Assembly: GCA_964615305.1 (NCBI GenBank)
Contig: CAZTNA010000008.1
Location: forward strand, 62,001 to 126,000
Direction: 5' to 3'
Source of the DNA: Bog-950 sp964615305
Lineage (GTDB): Bacteria > Bacteroidota > Bacteroidia > Chitinophagales > LD1
Length of the DNA stretch: 64,000 bases
The notes below the pieces were generated by a model. That model did no database searches and was not told where the DNA came from. It saw nothing but the letters and a program-made list of their open reading frames with translations. The first letter of the stretch is position 1; each line of letters begins with the position of its first letter. The position numbers were made by a program, and so were the translations under genes. Of this stretch, positions 52,001 through 60,100 are shown piece by piece.

Positions 52001-54214
52001 ATTACAGGAAGCCAGAACACTTTTGTAGGAGCCGCAGCAGGTATTACGAACACAGGTAGCCTGAATACTTTTATAGGGCGAAGTGCAGGCCGCTTTAATA
52101 CCACCGGTGATTACAACACATTTACCGGTTGGACAAGCGGGCTGAACAACACTAGCGGTATTTACAATAGTTTTTACGGTGCTGTTTCGGGTGAGCAAAA
52201 TACAACAGGAGATGAGAATACTTTCATTGGAGTTAGTGCAGGTAGAGGTAATACTACAGCAAGCTTTAATGTGTCTGTGGGAACTAATGCCGGGTATTAT
52301 GACAGTGTAGGCAACTACAACGTTTATGTCGGTCACAGTGCTGGTTACCAGAATGGCAATGGCGAACGAAATGTGTTTGTGGGATATCTGGCGGGTGATC
52401 AGAATGACTCTTCATCGAACGGAACATTTGTAGGTAACCATGCCGGACGTTTTAACGAAGGAGATGAAAATACCTTTATAGGTTACGAAAGCGGTGAAAT
52501 AAACGTGTCGGGGGTGTATAATACTTTTGTAGGTAGCGTAAGCGGTAACGATAACACTACAGGCACCGAGAATACTTTTTTAGGAGCGTGGGCGGGTTAT
52601 AATAACGACAACGGAAATCGGAACGTTTTTGTGGGAAGAAATTCCGGGCGCGATAATTTTTCAGGAAGTAACAATGCTTTACTGGGAGCAAATACCGGGT
52701 TAAATTTCAGTTCGGCAAAGTTCAACGTGCTGGTGGGTGATAGTACAGGTTATAATATTACCACTGGTAGAAGTAATGTGGGCATAGGAAAAGATGCCAT
52801 CCTGCAACTCAGTACCGGAAACTACAACATAGCCATAGGCGATAGCGCAGCCCGCTCTGTTACTACAGTAAGCCACCTTACAGCCGTAGGTTCACATACA
52901 CTAGAAAATTTGACCACAGGCACTAACAATACGGCCGTGGGTGACAGTGCCCTGAATGCTGTAATAACCGGAGGTAGCAATACCGCTGTGGGCAATTCAG
53001 CGTTGGCAAACAATACAAGTAGCAGTAACACCGCAGTAGGTTTTCGCGCAGCATGGACATCTGCTGCCGCTTTAAGTACTACCGCTATAGGAGCACGTGC
53101 TTTAGAAAACAATACAATCAGCTTCAATACTGCTGTTGGTAATTTAGCCATGTTCGCTAATACTACAGGAGGAACTAATACGGCAGTTGGATATACTGCG
53201 ATGCAAGATAATGTAGCGGGAAGCAGCAATACAGCTATAGGCTATCAGGCGCTAAGCAACAATACTTATGGCAACAGAAATATAGCTATCGGGTATCAGG
53301 CATTACTTGATCAATCATTTGCTAATGGTAATGTTGTTTACAATACCGACAATATAGCTATTGGCTATGAAGCACTTGAAAATAATCAGCCCACTGCTAC
53401 TTCAAACGGTATCTATAATATAGCTATAGGCACCAGCGCTTTGTTTAATAATACGCAGGGTACACAAAACATAGCCATTGGCGGCAGTGCAGGCGCAGCA
53501 ATAAGCACCGGTGATAACAATACAGGGGTAGGTCACACCGCCTTAAATCTATATACAACCGGATCAAACAACACAGGTATTGGCGCAGGTGCTAACGCGG
53601 TAAATACTACCGGCTCAAACAACACAGGCCTTGGGTTCAACTCAAACCCCAATGGCGGAGGAGCACAAACCAATACAACTACATTGGGTGCCAATGCGCT
53701 AAGAGTCGGAAACAACGTAGTAAGATTGGGCAGTGGTGCGGTCGCAATTACCGAAGGTCAGGTGGCATACTCCTTCCCTTCTGACGGCAGGTTTAAAAAC
53801 CGGATAACCGAAGATGTAAAGGGGTTAGAGTTCATTACCAAGCTGCGCCCGGTTAATTACAACTTCAACAGCCGCAAATACACTGAACACATCTGTGCTA
53901 ATTTACCGGACAGCATTCGCCAGAAATATTTAGCACAGGATTTTACTGAAATAGAAAATATGCGTCAAACAGGTTTTATAGCGCAGGAGGTAGAACAGGT
54001 AATGGATTCGTTGGGCTTTGTGTTTAGTGGTGTGCGCAAACCGGTAAATGAATTAGATACCTACGGTGTGGCATACTCGCAGTTTGTGGTGCCTTTGGTA
54101 AAAGCCGTGCAGGAGCAACAACAAATGATTGAAACACAGAAAAAAGAAAATGCAGAGTTGAAAATGCAGCTACAGTTGTTGTTAAACAGAGTAAGTGCTC
54201 TTGAAAAAAAGTAA
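49100..54214 (+). CDS. second giant fibre-like protein with 22-residue repeats and S74 chaperone (1704 aa)
   Basis: Signal peptide (to VYSQ, about 26) and the same N-terminal module as its neighbour (AEVINAVGTYWRLRGNS, TIRTNNVRRMTFDTSGR). Two blocks of about 22-residue repeats, NTFIGxxAGxxNTTG in type (about 190-740 and 920-1520), are separated by a linker with VGIGTPAPAQALHI and GNSGTVDGTNFIGTTD. Near the end they shift to the NTAVG...AL type. The C-terminal S74 chaperone begins near 1558, with Ser1561 and Lys1566 (SDGRFK) and GFIAQEVEQVM, followed by a coiled coil (QEQQQMIETQKKENAELK). Lacks the 413-residue YadA-like modules of the first protein. Tandem duplicate, possibly coexpressed, since no terminator was seen in the 140-base gap; a -7-like TATATTAG lies at 49068-49075. 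Confidence 0.88.
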   Translation: MRYALSIRQLLLLLLVLLSAQLVYSQAEVINAVGTYWRLRGNSNTDTATHFLGTLDAAYMTIRTNNVRRMTFDTSGRVGIGTITPTQRLHIAGLTSGFRYEGVSTGGAFITAPTATTDKLLFADAGGNVRAIVNGTAGQVLTATAAGPAWSSSTSNDWALLGNSGTNPSTNFVGTTDASDLAFRVDNEQAGYLEIGTAGNTLLGHRAGFNLGGNTENTMIGNYAGELTTSFYNVLVGNRAGQLLTSGQGNTNIGYRSNSNSNNPEFTTTLGYEAGRNNAADNVTFVGTEAGRENSTFINNTYFGYRAGRNVDGNGNAAFGDSVLVNTNSPSHNNSAFGSKALSQHTSGNDNAVFGGHAGEYLDGSGNALFGAKAAQGWGNSTNNSVYGFEAGGFYYGNTVTATSLFGYRAGYSNNQVNGMSAFGAQAGENNDVGKFNSYFGFRSGSKNQSGEDNAFFGDSAGVEMGRNDQFSESRNSFFGAKAGRDIYLGADNTMLGYNLGRIYEGSRNTYTGSEAASNMTGPLIVNDVTAIGYRAGYDNIANENVYVGSKAGLANNAAVNNVMVGFEAGENSKGRDNAFIGYHAGNAYNGNMNDGQNVFVGSEAGAEVMSGTDNTAVGYRALSSSINYGSQSSRITAVGSQAGQESDNSSNSVFVGYQSGFSNLGGDNNTAVGYQSGNNTTASSNNTLVGYLAGLDAGSSTDNVVIGANAILDLSGSSENVFIGANLPSAFSLASKNVMIGEGIGNAEGVGVTLVGNAANAPTLVNATAIGYQSIVGQDNSLVLGSIAGNNGALNYTDVGIGTPAPAQALHIADMNRTIRIEGVSLGGGFELAPSFGGHRLLYADVDGDVHAMPIGNDGDVLTFTMASGPVWNALNNSADWALTGNSGTVDGTNFIGTTDAAPLNFRIRNVASGRVDSTLSSTFLGFRTGVVNTGPNNTLIGREAGLVNTSGQLNTFIGAAAGAANITGSQNTFVGAAAGITNTGSLNTFIGRSAGRFNTTGDYNTFTGWTSGLNNTSGIYNSFYGAVSGEQNTTGDENTFIGVSAGRGNTTASFNVSVGTNAGYYDSVGNYNVYVGHSAGYQNGNGERNVFVGYLAGDQNDSSSNGTFVGNHAGRFNEGDENTFIGYESGEINVSGVYNTFVGSVSGNDNTTGTENTFLGAWAGYNNDNGNRNVFVGRNSGRDNFSGSNNALLGANTGLNFSSAKFNVLVGDSTGYNITTGRSNVGIGKDAILQLSTGNYNIAIGDSAARSVTTVSHLTAVGSHTLENLTTGTNNTAVGDSALNAVITGGSNTAVGNSALANNTSSSNTAVGFRAAWTSAAALSTTAIGARALENNTISFNTAVGNLAMFANTTGGTNTAVGYTAMQDNVAGSSNTAIGYQALSNNTYGNRNIAIGYQALLDQSFANGNVVYNTDNIAIGYEALENNQPTATSNGIYNIAIGTSALFNNTQGTQNIAIGGSAGAAISTGDNNTGVGHTALNLYTTGSNNTGIGAGANAVNTTGSNNTGLGFNSNPNGGGAQTNTTTLGANALRVGNNVVRLGSGAVAITEGQVAYSFPSDGRFKNRITEDVKGLEFITKLRPVNYNFNSRKYTEHICANLPDSIRQKYLAQDFTEIENMRQTGFIAQEVEQVMDSLGFVFSGVRKPVNELDTYGVAYSQFVVPLVKAVQEQQQMIETQKKENAELKMQLQLLLNRVSALEKK

Positions 54215-54233
54215 AAACCTATAACGAGCAGTG

Positions 54234-54257
54234 TTCCGGTAACTATACATACCGGAA
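54234..54257 (+). terminator. inverted repeat after the second fibre gene, possible terminator
   Basis: TTCCGGTA (54234-54241) and TACCGGAA (54250-54257) form a perfect 8-base-pair stem with an 8-base loop, 20 bases after the stop codon. No T run follows, so it may be a transcript-end or stabilising hairpin rather than an intrinsic terminator. Confidence 0.4.
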
Positions 54258-54316
54258 TGGCGGAAGTTTCATTTACACAGGTATCTTTTCTGCTAAAATT
54301 GTTTATCCTGGTATTC

Positions 54317-54349
54317 TTTGCTGGTTTCTGCAATTTTAAAATACGTTTG
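54317..54349 (+). promoter_or_regulatory. promoter of the TPR gene
   Basis: TTTG (54317-54320), a 21-base spacer and TACGTTTG (54342-54349): both elements match the Bacteroidota consensus perfectly. The ATG at 54367 is 18 bases downstream. This is the best promoter match in the window. Confidence 0.65.
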
Positions 54350-54366
54350 CACCCCTTATTAGAAAA

Positions 54367-55197
54367 ATGACCAGAAATCAAGTTTTACTAATTGCGTTTT
54401 GTGCTGTACTCGGTATAGGCATTTATCTTTTTGCCGACACTAAAAAACCTAAAGAAAAATTAGCCGAAGCAGAACATGAACACACACCCGGTGAGCAGCC
54501 GGCTGCCGAAACTCTGGATATAAATGCCTACATAACCGAAACCAATGCCGGTATTACCAGCGCAGCCACCAAGAAAAAAGTAGAAGAATTTACTGCAACA
54601 GGAAACTATAAAGAGTTAATGGTACAATATCAGCAGCTCGACAAACCGTTGGCGGTAGCACATTTTGCCGTAAAACTTGCAGAAAAAGAAAACAAACCCG
54701 AATCATTTGCAGCAGCCGGTGATTATAACGCCCTGCTTTTGCAAACCGCACCCGATGAAAAGGCAGCGGGTTTTCTGCGAACTAATTTGCTTACCTGCTA
54801 CCAAAAAGCGGTTGACTTAGATTCAAACAATACAAACAACCGCATACGTTTAGCCGGTGCCATTATAGAGCACAACCCGGCCCCCATGCAGGGGGTTGCT
54901 ATATTGCTTGATATTGTTCGTAAAGATTCTGCCAATACCGATGCCCAGCTAATGTTGAGTCGTTTTGCCATTGTTTCGGGACAATACGACAAAGCCATTG
55001 TTCGTTTAGAAAAAATTTTACATTCGCACCCTCAAAATTCTGAGGCACTGCTTTTGTTGGCGGAGGCTTACAAGGCCAAAGGCGATAACAACAAAGCGGT
55101 AGAAATGCTGGAGCGCTGCAAAAAAACAGTAACCGATGCGGCTACCAAAAAGGAGATTGAGAAATATATAGAACAGATTAAAAAGCCTAACGGCTAA
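54367..55197 (+). CDS. TPR protein with N-terminal membrane anchor
   Basis: 276 residues. One N-terminal membrane segment (VLLIAFCAVLGIGIYLFA) without a clear cleavage site, a charged linker (EHEHTPGEQPAAE), then helical TPR-like pairs, clearest at about 200-270 (YDKAIVRLEKILHSHPQNSEALLLLAEAY is the pattern, seen as two consecutive motifs). Probably an inner-membrane protein with a periplasmic TPR face. It has its own strong promoter and is followed 26 bases later by the small basic ribosomal-type protein and then RNase G. Confidence 0.83.
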   Translation: MTRNQVLLIAFCAVLGIGIYLFADTKKPKEKLAEAEHEHTPGEQPAAETLDINAYITETNAGITSAATKKKVEEFTATGNYKELMVQYQQLDKPLAVAHFAVKLAEKENKPESFAAAGDYNALLLQTAPDEKAAGFLRTNLLTCYQKAVDLDSNNTNNRIRLAGAIIEHNPAPMQGVAILLDIVRKDSANTDAQLMLSRFAIVSGQYDKAIVRLEKILHSHPQNSEALLLLAEAYKAKGDNNKAVEMLERCKKTVTDAATKKEIEKYIEQIKKPNG

Positions 55198-55223
55198 ATA
55201 TTATAAACTAAAAAACACAAGCC

Positions 55224-55313
55224 ATGCCTTGCGGAAAAAAAAGAAAGCGTCATAAGATTGCTACCCACAAACGCAAAAAACGTTTAAGAAAGAATCGTCA
55301 CAAGAAGAAGTAA
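55224..55313 (+). CDS. 29-residue basic protein, mS38/COX24 (AURKAIP1)-like ribosomal protein
   Basis: ATG 55224 to TAA 55313. The product begins MPCGKKRKRHKIATHKRKK and is made almost entirely of Lys, Arg and His. It matches the short conserved motif KKRKRHKxxTHKRKKRLRKNR of the COX24/AURKAIP1 family, whose mitochondrial member is mS38 of the small ribosomal subunit. Bacteroidota carry free-standing versions annotated as AURKAIP1/COX24-domain proteins. It lies 26 bases after the TPR gene and is closed by a terminator. Binding to the 30S subunit is inferred from the family. Confidence 0.82.
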   Translation: MPCGKKRKRHKIATHKRKKRLRKNRHKKK

Positions 55314-55327
55314 TTTTTCTTATCGGT

Positions 55328-55360
55328 AGGCAGGTGCCTTCACTCACCTGCCTGCTTTTT
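55328..55360 (+). terminator. rho-independent terminator after the mS38-like gene
   Basis: Arms AGGCAGGTG (55328-55336) and CACCTGCCT (55345-55353), a perfect 9-base-pair stem with an 8-base loop, followed by GCTTTTT. Confidence 0.88.
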
Positions 55361-55413
55361 AACATTCCCTTTCCTTTCCTCTATCGGTTTATCCTTACAG
55401 ATTGTAAACTATG

Positions 55414-55431
55414 CCCGCACTTGCGGGTTTT
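55414..55431 (+). promoter_or_regulatory. GC-rich hairpin in the RNase G leader
   Basis: CCCGC (55414-55418), loop ACTT, GCGGG (55423-55427), then TTTT. It overlaps the first possible ATG (55411) of the RNase G gene and lies 13 bases upstream of the better start (TTG 55444). It could be an attenuator or a site of feedback cleavage or binding. Confidence 0.45.
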
Positions 55432-55443
55432 AAACTTTTTATT

Positions 55444-56994
55444 TTGAACAAAGAACTGATTATAAACTCAGGTGCTGAGGGCATAGATATTGCCTTGCTT
55501 GAAAACAAACACCTGACCGAACTACACCAGGATCGCCACACCAACCAGTTTTCGGTGGGTGATGTGTACCTAGGAAAAATTAAAAAAGTAATGCCCGGGC
55601 TTAACGCGGCATTTATTGAAGTAGGCCACGAAAAAGATGCGTTCCTGCACTACACCGATCTTAGCCCCGATATTCGTTCGGTTATGAAGTTTACCGGGCA
55701 GTGTGTAGCGGGCAATGTACCGCCTGATCAAATGTTGAATAACTTTCAACTGCAACCACAGATTGTAAAAACCGGTAACGTACGCGAAGTGCTGCAAAGC
55801 AAAAATCACTTGCTGGTGCAAATTTTAAAAGAACCTATTTCTACAAAAGGCCCGCGCCTAACCTGCGAAATTTCTTTGGCCGGAAGGTTTTTGGTGCTGG
55901 TACCCTTCAACGACTCAGTGGGTGTTTCAAAAAAAATTGACTCTGCTGACGAAAGAAAACGCCTCAAAGTTTTAGTAGAAAGTTTAAAGCCGAAAAACTT
56001 CGGGGTAATTGTGCGAACGGTTGCTGCAGGTAAAAATGCTGCTGAACTTCATCAGGATCTGCTCAGCCTGCAAACCAAATGGCAAGAAATGATGCGCAAC
56101 CTCAAAGGAGCGGTGCCCGTAACCAAAGTGCTGAGCGAAATGAACAAAACCACCGGCATACTCCGCGATTTGCTTTCGCCTCAGTTCAACAAAATTGTAA
56201 CCAATGATGTAAAACTGGCTAAGGAGTTGGAAGAATACATTGCGCGCATTGCCCCGGAGAAAAAAGATATTGTTCAGCGCTACACCGGCAGTGTTCCCAT
56301 TTTCGATCACTTTGGCGTTACCAAGCAGATAAAGGCATCTTTTGGCAAAACGGTTAACATGCCCAACGGCAGTTATATCATTATTGAAAAAACCGAAGCG
56401 CTGCATGTTATAGATGTAAATAGCGGCCACCGCTCTACCATGGATGGCAACCAGGAAAGTAACGCGCTGAAAGTAAATTTGGAAGCAGCAGAAGAAATAG
56501 GCAGGCAACTACGCCTCCGTGATTTGGGAGGCATTATTGTTATTGATTTTATTGACATGAAAAATCAGGAAAACAAGAAAGCGCTGCAACAAAAAATGAA
56601 AGAGGTGATGGATACTGACCGTGCTACGCACACCATACTGCCACTTTCAAAATTCAATTTGATGCAGATTACACGAGAGCGCGTAAGGCCGGAAATAAAC
56701 ATTGCTACAGCAGAAACATGCCCCACTTGTGGCGGCAGTGGTGAAATTACAGCATCACTCTTACTGATAGATGAAATTGAAACCGACTTAACACATCTAT
56801 TAACCACACACTCAAAACTTACGCTGTACTGCCATCCTATTATTGGAGCTTACTTACGCAAAGGATTTCCTTCATTACGGGTGAAGTGGTTGTTTAAGCA
56901 CAAGAAATGGATCTCCATTAACCCTAATGAAAACCTCGGCATTACAGACTACAAGTTTTTTGACGATAATGATGAAGAAATAAAACTAGAATAA
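55444..56994 (+). CDS. rng: ribonuclease G/E
   Basis: 516 residues from TTG 55444, giving the family N-terminus MNKELIINSGAEGIDIALLE; ATG 55411 would add MPALAGFKLFI and start inside a hairpin. Domains: S1 RNA-binding (about 28-110, GDVYLGKIKKVMPGLNAAF, ending HYTDL), then the 5'-sensor/RNase H-like part and the DNase I-like catalytic part with metal-binding Asp in VIDVNSGHRS and IIVIDFIDM. The zinc-link CPTC lies in ETCPTCGGSGE, and a small C-terminal domain follows. An endonuclease for single-stranded AU-rich RNA, involved in rRNA maturation and mRNA decay. It lacks the long degradosome scaffold of enterobacterial RNase E. Confidence 0.94.
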   Translation: MNKELIINSGAEGIDIALLENKHLTELHQDRHTNQFSVGDVYLGKIKKVMPGLNAAFIEVGHEKDAFLHYTDLSPDIRSVMKFTGQCVAGNVPPDQMLNNFQLQPQIVKTGNVREVLQSKNHLLVQILKEPISTKGPRLTCEISLAGRFLVLVPFNDSVGVSKKIDSADERKRLKVLVESLKPKNFGVIVRTVAAGKNAAELHQDLLSLQTKWQEMMRNLKGAVPVTKVLSEMNKTTGILRDLLSPQFNKIVTNDVKLAKELEEYIARIAPEKKDIVQRYTGSVPIFDHFGVTKQIKASFGKTVNMPNGSYIIIEKTEALHVIDVNSGHRSTMDGNQESNALKVNLEAAEEIGRQLRLRDLGGIIVIDFIDMKNQENKKALQQKMKEVMDTDRATHTILPLSKFNLMQITRERVRPEINIATAETCPTCGGSGEITASLLLIDEIETDLTHLLTTHSKLTLYCHPIIGAYLRKGFPSLRVKWLFKHKKWISINPNENLGITDYKFFDDNDEEIKLE

Positions 56995-57058
56995 TTGAAA
57001 CAGGGACAGCTATACAAAGTTTATTCCATAGAATTCAATGCAGCTTTGTTTACTACAA

Positions 57059-57096
57059 AGATTAGCGGCTCGGAAAACACCGCTAATTTCTGCTTA
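57059..57096 (+). terminator. probable terminator of the RNase G gene
   Basis: ATTAGCGG (57061-57068) and CCGCTAAT (57080-57087) form an 8-base-pair stem, extendable by two, with an 11-base loop and a T-rich tail (TTCTGCTT). It lies 65 bases after the rng stop, within the 193-base gap before the next gene; the rest of that gap shows only a weak -7-like TATCTTTC. Confidence 0.5.
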
Positions 57097-57187
57097 AAAT
57101 TAATTCTACAGCCTTACAACCTATTTTCTATCTTTCACATCTTTTTTACTCCGTGTGCTTTGTGCAAACCTCTCATATATAAAATCA

Positions 57188-60100
57188 ATGTTTCTTAAAA
57201 AGCTTTACACCGCGCTCGCTATTTTTATGTTGCTACTTAGCGCTAATCAAGCGGAGGCATCGCATGTAATGGGTGCCGACCTTAGCTATGTTTGTAACGG
57301 AAACAATAACTACACGGTTATACTGCGCCTTTACCGCGACTGCTGCGGTATTGACTTAACCGGCCCCGAAACCATGACCGCTTTCAATGGCTGCACCAAC
57401 ACAGCGGGCCCCACGTTTACGCTAACCATGCAAGGCGGATCAGGAACTGAGGTGTCGGAACTGTGCGGTTCTCAATTGGCGCAAAGTACTTGTGCCTCAC
57501 CCGCTAATTGCCCGGCCAACCCTCAGGGTTCACCCGCTACATATCCGGGAGTGCAAGCGTACACATACGTTGGCAACATTACACTTCCTTCTGCGTGCTC
57601 ACAATGGTATTTGCGCTACAGCACATGCTGCCGGAATGCCACCATCAGCAATGGTAGCTCGAACGATGGAATAGGTATTCAGGCGCTGGTAAACAACACC
57701 GTTGATCCGGCTACTGGTTTGCCTTACTGCAATACTTCAGTAACGTTTAATACGCAACCTGTTCCGTTTGTATGTATTAATTCTGATTTTACTTACAACA
57801 ACGGAGCAGTAGATGCCAATGGCGATTCGCTCAGATATGTGATGATAAATCCACTGGACGATACGTATAACTCAATTCCATTTGCTTTCCCATGGAGCGC
57901 TAACTATCCGGTTACTACTTCGCCACCTAATAGCTTTGTATTTGATTCTACCACAGGGCTTATTGCTTTTACTCCACCCAACCAGGAAGTAGATGTTATG
58001 GCTATGCGTGTGGAGGAATACAAAAACGGTGTATTGGTAGGCAGCACCATGCGCGATATTCAGGTAACTATGTTGCCTTGTGTAATTTCCATACCCAATC
58101 AGGAACCCATCACGAATGTTCAAAATGGCAATCAGGTTGATTCGCTTAGTGTGCAGGTTTGCCCCGGCACACCACTCACATTCGATATAAGCTGCACCGA
58201 CCCTAACAACCACGACATTACTCTAACCAGTAATATTAACGGAACACCTTCGGCCATTCCCGGAGCAGTAATGGCACAAATTGGAACAGGCGACACTGTA
58301 ATTGCCAGAGTTAACTGGACACCACTACCCGGTGACACAGGCTGCCATAACTTTTTGCTCACTGCCAAGAATGACGATTGTCCGATAAACGGATCTTTTA
58401 CCCGTGCTTATACAATCTGTGTTTATACTGAAGTGCAATTACTTACCGCAAGCACCACTTATTGCGGCACTCCGGTTCAATTAACTGCCACCGGTGGAAC
58501 CAATTTTACATGGACACCAAGTGCAGGACCAAATGCTGTTTCTAACCCAAATATTTATAACCCTACTGTAACGCCCACTACCAACACTATGTATTATTTC
58601 ACTAGTGATTGCGGCACCGATTCAGTATTGGTGAATGCGGCACCGCCATTTACTTACGATGCCGGACCGGGTGGAAATATTTGCCAAAACGGGCAATTGC
58701 ATTTAAATGCTACTACAGATAACTTATATGCCCCTTACAGTTTTCAATGGGTGCCCTCCACAGAACTTTACGACCCGGTTTCAAATTTGCTAAACGATAC
58801 CATACCCAACCCGGTAGCAAGCCCATTGGTTACTACTAAGTACTACTGCTACATAACCGGTGCAAATGGCTGCACCAATCTCGACTCGGTTACGATAAAT
58901 GTAAACGGATCGGGGCCAAATATTGTGGCACAAGCAAATCCTACGTTGGTTTGCCCTAATGATCCTGTGCAGCTAAACATTGTTACCAATCCACAAAGTT
59001 GCGGTTTAAACCAAACCCCTTGTCAGGGTCACCAGGTAATGGCGCAGGTGGGTACAGGTACCGCCTCTTATCCGGCATCGCCAACAAACTACCCGACTAT
59101 TTACGGGCATTACCGCAAGAGTGCTCGTCATCAGTTTTTGTATAGGCAAAATGAATTGGTTGCTTTGATTGGCTCAGGAGGCACCATTGACAGTATTGCT
59201 TTTTACATGGACTTGGTTACTACGCCTGCTATTGATTCGCTTGATAATTTTACAATAAAAATGGCCTGCACCCAAGCTACTGATTTAAGCACATGGCAAT
59301 CAGGATTGGTAACAGTTTTTAATCCTAAAAAAGTAATGTTGCCCAATGCAGATGGATGGATAATTCATCCGCTTGACTTTAAGTATGACTGGGATGGCAC
59401 ATCAAATTTGGTGGTAGATGTTTGCTTTAACACAACTTCGGCTTCACAGTTAAACAGAAAAATGCAAGTAACACCCACTGCGTTTAACTCTGTTTATTTT
59501 TCATCAGGCAACACTGACCAGTGTGGTAACACCGGAACACCACAAGCCAATGTAAACAGACCTAATACCAGATTCCACGTATGCGTTACCGATGTTGCAG
59601 GCCTTCCTATTGCATGGACTCCTGCTTCAGGCCCTAATGCCCCAACACCAACTAACATTGTAAATCCCGTGGCACATCCTGTAACACCTGTTATATATAC
59701 TGTAGATGTTACCGCGTTAAACGGTTGCCATAGTCAAGACTTTGTTTATGTAAATGTTGATACTGCTTTACGTTTTTCTGCGTTTCCCAATGACACATTT
59801 TTCTGCAGCCCAACCTCTGTAGCGCTTACCACAGTAACCACCTCATCGGTTGGTATGCCTCCTTCCGGTGCTTATCAGTGGACAAACCTAACTACAAACA
59901 CTCCGGCTGGCACCGGGCAATCAATTACAGTTAATCCAGCTGTAACAACAGATTATCTATGTACACTTACTGGTGCAGCTTGCACACTGCGCGATACTAT
60001 ACACATAGTTGTTGGCAGCAGCATTCCGATTAGTATGGTTGTAGATTCTATTGATTGTTTTGGTATGACAAACGGTAAAATACGAGCCTTACCAACAGGC

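Noticed and set aside
46900..53700. CRISPR-like appearance of the repetitive DNA
   Set aside because: The units are diverged, in frame, of 66-72 bases and without unique spacers or cas genes; they encode protein repeats.
43238..53715. Many open frames on the minus strand opposite the two fibre genes (for example 44048-44383, 47468-47896, 51487-52104)
   Set aside because: They arise because the repeated plus-strand codons (Asn, Thr, Gly, Ala) read as Val, Pro and Leu in the opposite direction. They have low-complexity repeats, no starts with promoters and no family features.
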